A stretch of 57,944 bases of DNA, taken from assembly GCA_903829815.1 (NCBI GenBank), contig CAIKRR010000090.1, positions 1 to 57,944 on the forward strand, given 5' to 3'. Numbering within the stretch: position 1 is the first letter of the stretch; each line of letters opens with the position of its first letter. This DNA is from an uncultured Pseudomonadota bacterium. GTDB lineage: Bacteria > Pseudomonadota > Gammaproteobacteria > Burkholderiales > SG8-39. The position numbers and the translations under genes are program-made. Below, piece by piece: positions 18,722-26,689 of this stretch. The notes under the pieces were generated by a model. It had not been told where the DNA came from and made no database searches. It saw only the letters and a program-made list of their open reading frames with translations.

Positions 18722-20167
18722 TCAGTGCAGGACGAGGCTGATGCGACTGTCGCCGCGCAGCAGGCCCAGCCGCCAGGGACGCCCGCCCCCCTTCAAGGCG
18801 AGGAGGAGTCCTTGCACATCTCGCACACGGCGGCGGTTGACACTCAGCAGGAGATCGCCCGCACGCAGCCCGGCGCGCCAGGCCTCGCTGCCGCGCTCGA
18901 CGCTCACGAGCGCGGCGCCCTCTGACAGGCCATGCCCCGGCATACCCGGCTCGAGATTGGCGACCCGGGCGCCGAGAAGTTCGCGCACCGGTTCACCCTC
19001 GAGCGCCACCGCAGCGCCCGCCTCGCCGACCCGCATGACGATATGCAAGGTGCGGGCATCACGGCGCACCCGCAGATCGACCGACTCACCGACGGGCACC
19101 AGTCCGACGCGATTGCGCAGATCGGTCGAGGAGCGTATCGCCCGCGCATTCATGGTCACGACGATATCCCGTACCCGCAACCCCGCCCGCTCGGCAGGAG
19201 AGTCCTTCTCGACCAGGGTAATGAGAGCGCCCTCGGTCACCGGCAACTGCTGGTCACGGGCCATGTCCGGCGTGATATCGGTACCCGCCAGACCGACACG
19301 ACCACGACGCACCTCGCCGAACCGGAGCAACTGCTCGACGACCGCCTTCATCATGGCGGTCGGAATCGCGAAACCGATGCCGACGTTGCCCTCGGTCGGC
19401 CCGATGATGGCCGTGTTGATGCCGATGAGTTCGCCCCTCAGCCCCACCAGCGCCCCACCGGAATTGCCCGGATTGATTGAAGCATCGGTCTGGATGAAAT
19501 CTTCATAGCCCTCGATGCCCAGGCCGGTGCGCCCCAGCGCACTGACGATGCCCGAGGTGACGGTCTGCCCCAGGCCGAACGGATTGCCGATGGCGACGAC
19601 GAAATCGCCCACGTTGAGCGCCTCGGAGTCGCCGATGCGCACGGCGCTCAGGCGCTCGGGCGGCACGCGCAGCAGGGCAATATCGGTGGCAGGATCAGTA
19701 CCCACGAGCGTTGCCTTCAACTGGCGATGATCCTTCAGGATCACGGCAATTTCGTGCGCGTTTTCGATGACATGGTTGTTGGTCACGACCAGACCGCGCT
19801 CGGCATCAATGATCACACCCGAACCCACCGCCGACTCGGGCCCGGGTACGGCATCATGGGCTGGCTCGGACAGGCCAAAGAGGCGCCGCAGGAAGGGGTC
19901 ACGCAAGAACGGATTGGCTGGCGTGCGCCGCAACTCGACCACCGAGATATTCACCACACCCGGCGTGACACGGGCGAGCATGGGTGCAAGCGTGGGAACC
20001 TGACGGGTATCGACCGGCATGCCGGCCTCGGACCGAGTCACGAACACGACCGCCATGCAAAGGGCTGTGATCCAGGCCGCATACGCCATCAGGCTGCGCA
20101 ACACCGCGATCGCAGCGCCGCCCCGCCCTGCCGGGCTAGAGCCCGCCCTGGCGCTGGCGCCGGGCAT
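18722..20167 (-). CDS. Do-family (DegP/DegQ/DegS-like) periplasmic serine protease
   Basis: From the ATG at 20167 the protein is 481 aa. A hydrophobic segment (~20-43) is an uncleaved anchor or signal peptide. The triad is His132 in TNNHVIENA, Asp162 in PATDIALLRV and Ser236 in NPGNSGGALVG. Two PDZ domains follow (SPAERAGLRVRDIVVTMN and SEAWRAGLRAGDLLLSVN), as in DegP/DegQ. The start was chosen because upstream codons fall inside the nucleotidyltransferase gene. It is followed after 13 bp by the M61 peptidase, so two proteases are co-transcribed. Confidence 0.92.
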   Translation of the reverse strand: MPGASARAGSSPAGRGGAAIAVLRSLMAYAAWITALCMAVVFVTRSEAGMPVDTRQVPTLAPMLARVTPGVVNISVVELRRTPANPFLRDPFLRRLFGLSEPAHDAVPGPESAVGSGVIIDAERGLVVTNNHVIENAHEIAVILKDHRQLKATLVGTDPATDIALLRVPPERLSAVRIGDSEALNVGDFVVAIGNPFGLGQTVTSGIVSALGRTGLGIEGYEDFIQTDASINPGNSGGALVGLRGELIGINTAIIGPTEGNVGIGFAIPTAMMKAVVEQLLRFGEVRRGRVGLAGTDITPDMARDQQLPVTEGALITLVEKDSPAERAGLRVRDIVVTMNARAIRSSTDLRNRVGLVPVGESVDLRVRRDARTLHIVMRVGEAGAAVALEGEPVRELLGARVANLEPGMPGHGLSEGAALVSVERGSEAWRAGLRAGDLLLSVNRRRVRDVQGLLLALKGGGRPWRLGLLRGDSRISLVLH

Positions 20168-20195
20168 CGGACAGGGCCCTGGACCCACCACCGAT

Positions 20196-20870
20196 TCAGC
20201 GTCCAACCGTGACTCCCGGCGAGGTCGATGCGCCGGCGTCTTGCAGGGCACCCGGCAGATCGGCTGGCACATCAATGTCGCGCACGACACCCGGATCGTC
20301 CACTTCGATGGCATCGATGCCATCGCGACGAATGATGTCGCGTGCGCCCTGATCAGCCAGGAGGGCCGAGAGTTCATCACGGTAAAGCGTGGGCAGGCCA
20401 ACCGGATGGCCGCGCTCGCCCTTGAACACCGGGGCCAGCGGGCGTCGGGCCTGTGCAACGCGCGCGGCCACGGCCCTGATCGAAGCTGGCGCAATGAATG
20501 GCATATCGGCGAGTGCAACGACAAAACCACCCACCGGTTCACTGCTCAGAGAGCGCACGGCATGCGCAAGGCTTGCCCCCATGCCATCGGCCGCCTGAGG
20601 ACAGACCAGAACAACCAGACCTTCGGCGATGAGCGCCTGCTCGAGCTCTGGCACGCCAGGCCGAACCACCGCAATCGCACGCGGCAACGCAGCCTTGAGC
20701 GCGCGTGCCGACCGAGCGGCCACCAGGCTGCCATCGGGCAATCGGGCGACGAGCTTGTTGGCACCGAATCGGGTGGAGAAACCGGCTGCCAGCAAAATGC
20801 CAATCACCGGACCGTCAGCGCTCACAGGCGGCGGGGACCCTGCGCGGGTCAGGCCTGAGGCACTGCGCAA
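20196..20870 (-). CDS. MobA/MocA-like molybdenum cofactor nucleotidyltransferase
   Basis: A 224-aa NTP transferase. The family motif is GILLAAGFSTRFGANKL, followed by ALADMPFIAP and GHPVGLP. Pairing with xdhC is typical of MocA, which makes molybdopterin cytosine dinucleotide (MCD) for Cox/xanthine dehydrogenase-type enzymes, so a cytidylyltransferase role is likely (inference from context). The TTG at 20870 lies inside the end of xdhC; a GTG at 20825 is an alternative. Several molybdenum-hydroxylase large subunits nearby would be its clients. Confidence 0.85.
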   Translation of the reverse strand: MRSASGLTRAGSPPPVSADGPVIGILLAAGFSTRFGANKLVARLPDGSLVAARSARALKAALPRAIAVVRPGVPELEQALIAEGLVVLVCPQAADGMGASLAHAVRSLSSEPVGGFVVALADMPFIAPASIRAVAARVAQARRPLAPVFKGERGHPVGLPTLYRDELSALLADQGARDIIRRDGIDAIEVDDPGVVRDIDVPADLPGALQDAGASTSPGVTVGR

Positions 20871-21856
20871 CCCGCCGTGATACCGGTCTTGGGCGGGGGC
20901 ACCAGTACCGGAATCTCGACACCGCGACGCACCGCCGTCATTTCGGCAACGATCGAGAGCGCGATCTCAGGTGGCGTCCGACTGCCAAGCTTCAGGCCCA
21001 CCGGTCCGTGCAGACGATCGATTTCGGCCGGCGACAGGTCGAATTCGGCCAGACGCTTGCGGCGCGAATCGTTGTTGCGCTGCGAGCCGAGCGCACCGAC
21101 GTAGAAGCACGGTGACTTCAAAGCCTCGATGAGCGCCAGGTCATCGAGCTTGGGATCATGGGTGAGTGCAACGACCGCAGTATGTGCATCCGGATTCATC
21201 GCGATCACCACATCATCGGGCATCTCGCGCGTGAGGGTCGTACCCGGCACGTCCCAGCCATTGGCATATTCTTCCCGGGGATCGATCACGGTGACATGGT
21301 AGTCAAGCGCCTGCGCCATCTGCGCGAGATAGCGCGACAACTGACCGGCACCCACCATCACCAGGCGCCAGCGCGGCCCATGGATGCTGGTGAGCACCTT
21401 GCCGTCATAGCTCAACTCATCAACGCTCTTGCCGGCCTCGAGCGTGACCGTACCACTGGCCATGTCGAGCTTGCGTGCCACCAGTTCATGGCGCTCGACC
21501 GTCTCGAGCAGTTCGGCCAGACGCGAGTTGCCCGTCACCGGTTCGAGCACAAGTTCGAGCGTGCCACCACAAGGCAGTCCGTACCGGTCGGCCTGCTCCT
21601 TGGTCACGCCGTAGACGGCCTCGGCCGGCTTGTCACTGGCGATCGCGGCATTTTTCACCCGGTCGATCAGGTCGTCTTCGACACAGCCCCCGGAAACCGA
21701 ACCGACCACCTGACCGTCACCACGGATGGCCAGCATCGCACCGATCGGGCGCGGGGCCGAACCCCAGGTACGGACAACCGTGGCAAGGGTGGCTCGATGA
21801 CCAGCCGCCTGCCAGGCCACGGCACTGCGCAACACCTCGAGATCAACGCTATCCAT
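20849..21856 (-). CDS. xdhC: XdhC/CoxI family molybdenum cofactor insertion protein
   Basis: A 335-aa protein that binds the sulfurated molybdenum cofactor and hands it to molybdenum hydroxylases. The N-terminal XdhC domain has LATVVRTWGSAPRPIGAML and GSVSGGCVEDDL. The C-terminal Rossmann-like domain has LVMVGAGQLSRYLAQMA, VIDPREEYA, ALTHDPKLDD and FYVGALGSQRN. Its end overlaps the nucleotidyltransferase gene by ~20 bases. It is the first gene of the leftward run. Confidence 0.94.
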   Translation of the reverse strand: MDSVDLEVLRSAVAWQAAGHRATLATVVRTWGSAPRPIGAMLAIRGDGQVVGSVSGGCVEDDLIDRVKNAAIASDKPAEAVYGVTKEQADRYGLPCGGTLELVLEPVTGNSRLAELLETVERHELVARKLDMASGTVTLEAGKSVDELSYDGKVLTSIHGPRWRLVMVGAGQLSRYLAQMAQALDYHVTVIDPREEYANGWDVPGTTLTREMPDDVVIAMNPDAHTAVVALTHDPKLDDLALIEALKSPCFYVGALGSQRNNDSRRKRLAEFDLSPAEIDRLHGPVGLKLGSRTPPEIALSIVAEMTAVRRGVEIPVLVPPPKTGITAGCAVPQA

Positions 21857-21979
21857 GATGACGCCTGCCTGTGCAAGGGTGGGTCTGCAAGATTATTACC
21901 CTGGGTCAACCAGGTCAAGCAGCGCCGCGCACAGCGGGGCGCCGAACGGCAGCGAGCACGCGGATCATGGCAGCATCCG

Positions 21980-23362
21980 TCAGGCAGCGGGGGACTGTGG
22001 CACCGGGTCGCGCATGGTGACGAATTCCTCGGCCGCCGTGGGGTGAATGCCCAGCGTTGCATCAAATTGCGCCTTGGTCGCCCCGCAGGTGAGTGCAACC
22101 GCAAAGCCCTGAACGATCTCGCCGGCTTCAGGCCCCACCATGTGTACGCCCAGCACCCGGTCGGTGGCCGCATCGACCACCAACTTCATCAGCACCCGGC
22201 CACCGGTACGCGCCAGTTGCTCGCGCAGAGGCGTGAAGGTGGAGCGGTAGATCCGGACATCACCATGGCGCTCGCGCGCCTCGCCCTCGGTGAGCCCCAC
22301 GGTGGCTACATTGGGGTGACTGAACACCGCCGTCGGAATGTTGTCGTAACTCACGCTGCGCTCACCCCGCCCGAACAGGCGATCTGCCACGAACATGCCC
22401 TCGGACAAGGCAACCGGTGTGAGTTGCATGCGGTCGATGCAGTCGCCAATGGCATGAATCGAGGGCACGCGTGTCTGGAAAAGCGCATCGACCCGCACCG
22501 CCCCATTGGGCGAGAGTTCGACCCCGGCTTCTTCCAGCCCCAGATCGAGCGTGTTGGGCAGACGGCCAGTCGCCTGCAGCACATCGTCAAACGCGATCAC
22601 CTCGCCATTGTCGAAGGTGACGGCGAGGCGCCCCCCTGCGCCGCTGCTGCCGCTGCTGCCGATGGCCGCAACCTGCCGCCCCAGACGGATATCGACCCCG
22701 TGCCCCCGCATCTGTTCGGCGAGGAAAGGACCGATCTCGGCATCGAAGTTTCGCAGCAACCGGTCGCCACGATGCACGAGGGTGGCAGCAACGCCCAGTC
22801 CGTTGAAGATCGAGGCGAACTCCACCGCGATGTAGCCACCGCCCACGACGAGTACCGAGCGTGGCAGTCGATCGAGGTGAAACGCCTCGTCAGAGGTGAT
22901 CGAGTGCCCGGTACCCGGAATGTCGGGGCGCACGGCCCGCCCTCCGGTTGCCACGAGAATGTGCCGGGCACGGATGAGACGCCCATCGACCCGCACTTCA
23001 TTCGGTCCTGAGAGTTGTGCACGCCCTCGCACGATGCTCACCCCGGCGCCGATCAGGAGACGTTCGTACACCCCATTCAGACGAGCGATCTCGACATTCT
23101 TGTTGTCGCGCAAGGTGGCCCAGTCGAAGGCGGGGGCCTCGCCCGACCAGCCAAACCCGCGAGCACCGGCGACATCGCCCGGGTGGTGGGCGGCATAGGC
23201 AAAGAGCTTTTTCGGAATGCAGCCCAGATTGACGCAGGTACCCCCCAGGGGCCCCTGCTCTGCCACGGCAACCCGCGCACCGCGCTGCGCCGCCCAGCGA
23301 GCCGCGCGCACACCGCCCGAACCCGCGCCGATCACGAAAAGGTCAAATTCTGGTTCGCTCAT
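21980..23362 (-). CDS. gor: Glutathione-disulfide reductase
   Basis: A 460-aa FAD flavoenzyme that reduces GSSG with NADPH. The FAD-binding VIGAGSGGVRAARWAA is followed by the redox disulfide GGTCVNLGCIPKK, the NADPH-binding GGGYIAVEFASIFNGLG with the Arg-containing VHRGDRLLR that gives NADPH preference, and the C-terminal HPTAAEEFV with the catalytic His-Glu pair. The second ATG (23362) is used; an ATG two codons earlier is equally possible. It stands alone between xdhC and the amidase. Confidence 0.95.
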   Translation of the reverse strand: MSEPEFDLFVIGAGSGGVRAARWAAQRGARVAVAEQGPLGGTCVNLGCIPKKLFAYAAHHPGDVAGARGFGWSGEAPAFDWATLRDNKNVEIARLNGVYERLLIGAGVSIVRGRAQLSGPNEVRVDGRLIRARHILVATGGRAVRPDIPGTGHSITSDEAFHLDRLPRSVLVVGGGYIAVEFASIFNGLGVAATLVHRGDRLLRNFDAEIGPFLAEQMRGHGVDIRLGRQVAAIGSSGSSGAGGRLAVTFDNGEVIAFDDVLQATGRLPNTLDLGLEEAGVELSPNGAVRVDALFQTRVPSIHAIGDCIDRMQLTPVALSEGMFVADRLFGRGERSVSYDNIPTAVFSHPNVATVGLTEGEARERHGDVRIYRSTFTPLREQLARTGGRVLMKLVVDAATDRVLGVHMVGPEAGEIVQGFAVALTCGATKAQFDATLGIHPTAAEEFVTMRDPVPQSPAA

Positions 23363-23463
23363 GGTCATGCCGTGTCACCGCTCCTTGCAGGGCGAGGCGC
23401 CCAGCGCTCGCAGGCCGCACGCGTCACCGATCCATTGCTGATCCGTCGCAGATTACCCGTTTG

Positions 23464-24876
23464 TCAGGACCGCGCGGCGCCCTGCGAGAGCCCCGCCCGC
23501 GCCATGCACTCGAGCATGGCCCCCAAACGCAGGACATGTGCCTCGCCACCGGGCGGCGCCACGACCTGCATCGACAAGGGCAAGCCATCGGGCGAATGCC
23601 CCCAGGGCACGGCCAGCGCAGGGGCACCCAGGATGTTGGCCAGCGCGGTGAAATCGGCCTGATTCACCGGCACCGGCTCACCATGCCGAAAACTGGGCTG
23701 CGGAACCGTGGGCATGAGCAGCAGATCGACCGACTCGAGCAGCGCCTGCAAGTGAGCGCGTGCCGCGGCCAGGCGCCGATAGACGCCAGCCACGCGGGTC
23801 GCGTTCTGGCGCGCGCCAAATTCGAGCATGGCTCGAAAGGCAGGCGAAAACCCGTCAGGATCCTGGCCCAGGGCCTCGGCGTGGATCGTGGCCCCTTCTA
23901 TTTCACACAAGAGAAAGCCATCACGACGGGTACGCATCCAGTCGTGCCCCCCCATGTCAAGCGGCATGAGACCGACGCCTGCGCTGCGCAGCGCATCGCA
24001 GGCAGCGACATACGCGTCGACGACGCAGGGCTCGGGACCTGCCGGCGAAAGATCGGCGATGAAACCTGCTCGCAAGGGCAAATCGGCGGCGCTGTCGATG
24101 GCAGGGGTCGTGGACACGCCTCGCCAGCGCCGCGCCGGCTCGGCAAGCACCGCATGCAGGAGCGCCACATCGGCGACACCGGGGGCAAGGACACCGACAT
24201 GATCAAGCGTCCAGGCAAGCGGCATCACCCCATCGGTCGAGAATACATCGAAACCCGGCTTGAACCCGGTGACACCGCAGTAGGCTGCCGGCATCCGCAC
24301 CGAGCCGAGCGTGTCAGTGCCCAGGGCGGCCGCACAGAATCCGGCCGCCACAGCCGCCGCTGACCCACCACTGGAGCCACCCGGTGTGAAGCCGGCGCGC
24401 AAGGGGTTCTCACAGCGGCCGAACCAGGGATTGTCGGTGGTGGCGCCCAGCGCGCCCTCATGCATGTTGAGTTTGCCGAGAATGATGGCACCAGCGGCCC
24501 GCAAGCGAGCGACGACCGGCGCATCGGCCTTCGCAATGGCACTGCGGTAATGGCCGATGCCACCTGCGGTCGCAAAGCCGACCACGTCGATATTGTCCTT
24601 CACGCCGATGGTGACACCCGCAAGCGGCCCGCACGACTCACCTGCTGCAAGACGCCGATCGATGTCCTCGGCCTGGGCAAGGGCCCGGTCACGATCGAAG
24701 GCTACAAAGGCTCGAATGCGCGGGTTATCCGCATCGATCGCCGCGAACGCTGCGGTGACGGCGTCGACTGCGCTTGCGTGACCGGCACGCAGCGCTGCAA
24801 CGCGCTCGACCGGGCCAATGAGTCGCGGCGGAAAGCCGAGCGCAGGGGGCGACGCAGGAGACCGGGCAGAGGCCAT
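23464..24876 (-). CDS. Amidase signature family hydrolase
   Basis: From the ATG at 24876 the protein is 470 aa. The Ser-cisSer-Lys triad is visible: Lys in IGVKDNIDV, the Gly/Ser block TPGGSSGGSAAAVAAG, and the nucleophile region GTDTLGSVRMPAAYCGV. It hydrolyses an amide, but the substrate is not evident; AtzF, GatA-like and aryl acylamidases share these motifs. The C-terminal LSMQVVAPPGGE block is family-typical. The frame continues upstream past an ATTCTA (TAGAAT on the coding strand) that is better read as a -10 element at 24917-24922. Confidence 0.88.
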   Translation of the reverse strand: MASARSPASPPALGFPPRLIGPVERVAALRAGHASAVDAVTAAFAAIDADNPRIRAFVAFDRDRALAQAEDIDRRLAAGESCGPLAGVTIGVKDNIDVVGFATAGGIGHYRSAIAKADAPVVARLRAAGAIILGKLNMHEGALGATTDNPWFGRCENPLRAGFTPGGSSGGSAAAVAAGFCAAALGTDTLGSVRMPAAYCGVTGFKPGFDVFSTDGVMPLAWTLDHVGVLAPGVADVALLHAVLAEPARRWRGVSTTPAIDSAADLPLRAGFIADLSPAGPEPCVVDAYVAACDALRSAGVGLMPLDMGGHDWMRTRRDGFLLCEIEGATIHAEALGQDPDGFSPAFRAMLEFGARQNATRVAGVYRRLAAARAHLQALLESVDLLLMPTVPQPSFRHGEPVPVNQADFTALANILGAPALAVPWGHSPDGLPLSMQVVAPPGGEAHVLRLGAMLECMARAGLSQGAARS

Positions 24877-24947
24877 GGATGGGAGGCCTTCGGTGACGAC
24901 AAGAAAGAGACCCTCGATTCTAGCAGCCCGCACAAACCGGCAATTGT

Positions 24948-24961
24948 TTGATCTCCATCAA
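24948..24961 (+). promoter_or_regulatory. Perfect FNR/ANR box upstream of the universal stress gene
   Basis: TTGATCTCCATCAA matches the FNR consensus TTGAT-N4-ATCAA at every defined base. It is centred at 24954.5, about 108 bp before the UspA start. If it is a class II site at -41.5, transcription would begin near 24996, with GACGAT (24983-24988) at the -10 position. UspA-type genes are well-known FNR/ANR targets under oxygen limitation. It also lies above the divergent amidase gene. Confidence 0.75.
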
Positions 24962-25062
24962 TCACCTGGGCGGCGGCGCTGCGACGATCGAAGCGGATGA
25001 TTGAAGTGGCATTAGGCAGACAGCAGCAACGAACCGAAGCCGAATCGAAGGGGACGCAAACA

Positions 25063-25926
25063 ATGAGCTACAAGACCATCGTGGTCCATGTCGACCACGA
25101 CCGCCGCGCGAGCGTGCGCATTCAGGCAGCCGCAGCACTGGCAAACCGATTCGGGGCGCATCTGGTGGGCTTGCATGCCACCACGCCGGCCCGCATCCCG
25201 AACTACGTCCGCTCGGAGGTGGTGGCCGACATCATCGCTCACGAGCGCGAGGCCCGACGTGCCGTCGATGTCGAGATGGCCGCGCGCTTTGACCAGATCG
25301 CCACCCGTGCTGGCGTCGACAGCCGCGAGTGGAGGCTCTCCAATCACGATCCGGTGGATGCCCTGACATTGCACGCTCGCTACGCCGATCTGCTCGTGCT
25401 TGGACAGAGCGACCCGGACGAGGAAAACGCCTGGCTCAGTGCCGATGTCGCCGAACACGTGGCCCTGGAGGGCGGGCGACCGGTGCTGGTGATCCCCTAT
25501 GCCGGCGATTTTCCTTACATCGGCAAGCGGATCGTGCTGGGCTGGAACGCAAGTCTGGAAGCCACGCGCGCCATGACCGACGCGCTGCCCCTGCTCCGGC
25601 AAGCCGAGCGCGTGACGCTGCTGACCGTCAACGCCGATGCCGGTGAGCGCGGACGCGGCGGGGAGCACACCGGCTCGCACGGCGATATGCCCGGCGCAGA
25701 CTGTGCGCTCTATCTGGCGCGGCACGGTGTCCAGGTGGAGGTGAGCCACGACCCTGGCGTGGAGATCGACACCGGGAACTACCTGCTGTCACGCGCCACC
25801 GACCTGGAAACCGATCTGCTGGTGATGGGCGCCTGGGGGCACACAAGGCTGCGCGAACTGATCATGGGTGGCGTCACACGCACGCTCATGCAGCACATGA
25901 CGATACCGGTATTGCTGTCGCACTGA
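25063..25926 (+). CDS. Tandem-domain universal stress protein (UspA family)
   Basis: A 287-aa protein with two Usp domains, residues ~1-145 and ~155-287. The first opens with YKTIVVHVDHD, the second with KRIVLGWNASLEATRAM. The second ends with the ATP-binding-type MGAWGHTRLRELIMGGVTRTL and IPVLLSH. Tandem Usp proteins act in the cytoplasm during energy or oxygen stress. The ATG at 25063 has AAGGGG upstream; the in-frame extension upstream has no homology. The FNR box above it suggests oxygen control. Confidence 0.93.
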   Translation: MSYKTIVVHVDHDRRASVRIQAAAALANRFGAHLVGLHATTPARIPNYVRSEVVADIIAHEREARRAVDVEMAARFDQIATRAGVDSREWRLSNHDPVDALTLHARYADLLVLGQSDPDEENAWLSADVAEHVALEGGRPVLVIPYAGDFPYIGKRIVLGWNASLEATRAMTDALPLLRQAERVTLLTVNADAGERGRGGEHTGSHGDMPGADCALYLARHGVQVEVSHDPGVEIDTGNYLLSRATDLETDLLVMGAWGHTRLRELIMGGVTRTLMQHMTIPVLLSH

Positions 25927-26038
25927 GGGCTGTCCGGCTCGCCCTTGCACGCCGTGCCTGACCCTCTGTACTGCCCGGCTCGACCAACTGCGAGCCAGGC
26001 AGTGGACCGTCGGCCGGCGCGCCTTCCCTGACCGAAGG

Positions 26039-26067
26039 TTGCCTCGCGCGAAGGGCTGGGCTAGGAT
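26039..26067 (+). promoter_or_regulatory. Candidate sigma-70 promoter for the coxSLM-like operon
   Basis: TTGCCT (26039-26044) and TAGGAT (26062-26067) are separated by exactly 17 bases and lie ~108 bp before the small-subunit gene, in an otherwise gene-free gap. Each hexamer has four of six consensus bases. Confidence 0.5.
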
Positions 26068-26174
26068 GGGCTCCAGACAGTTCCGGTCGCATCGGCGCGG
26101 CGCCATGAAGGGTGCCAGAACCGGGCCAGACGACCGCTATCCAGCCAGTCCAGGCAAGTCCCGAAGGAGGTCGC

Positions 26175-26645
26175 ATGACAGTCAAGGTATCGATGACAGT
26201 GAACGGCAAGCCGGCAGCGGCCGAGGTCGAGGAACGCACCCTGCTTGTCACCTTTATCCGCGAGAGCCTGCGACTCACTGGCACGCACGTGGGTTGCGAT
26301 ACGGCCCAATGTGGCGCCTGCACCGTGCACGTCAACGGGCAAGCCATGAAGAGCTGCAACATGCTGGCGATGCAGGCCGAAGGCAAGTCGATCACCACGA
26401 TCGAAGGCATCGCGGCCGCTGATGGCACCCTGCATCCGATGCAGGAAGCCTTCCGCCAGAACCATGGCCTTCAGTGCGGCTTCTGCACCCCGGGCATGGT
26501 GATGAGCGCCATCGACATGCTCAACCACTACCCCGATCCGGACGAGGCCACGATTCGTGCCGAACTCGACGGGAACCTCTGCCGCTGCACCGGATATCAC
26601 AATATCGTCAAATCGATCCAGGCCGCTGCCAAGACGATGGGCTGA
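26175..26645 (+). CDS. Molybdenum hydroxylase small subunit, 2x[2Fe-2S] (CoxS-like)
   Basis: A 156-aa iron-sulfur subunit that carries electrons from the molybdenum site to FAD. The N-terminal plant-type ferredoxin cluster is bound by Cys41, 46, 49 and 61 ([11 protein letters not shown]…SC). The C-terminal cluster uses Cys101, 104, 136 and 138 ([10 protein letters not shown] and LCRCTGY). All eight ligands are present. AAGGAGG stands just before the ATG. It is the first gene of a three-gene operon and could also serve the two orphan large subunits further on. Confidence 0.96.
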   Translation: MTVKVSMTVNGKPAAAEVEERTLLVTFIRESLRLTGTHVGCDTAQCGACTVHVNGQAMKSCNMLAMQAEGKSITTIEGIAAADGTLHPMQEAFRQNHGLQCGFCTPGMVMSAIDMLNHYPDPDEATIRAELDGNLCRCTGYHNIVKSIQAAAKTMG

Positions 26646-26689
26646 GGGCGGACCACCGCCCCGGAAAAGAGACGACTCAGGAGACTTCA

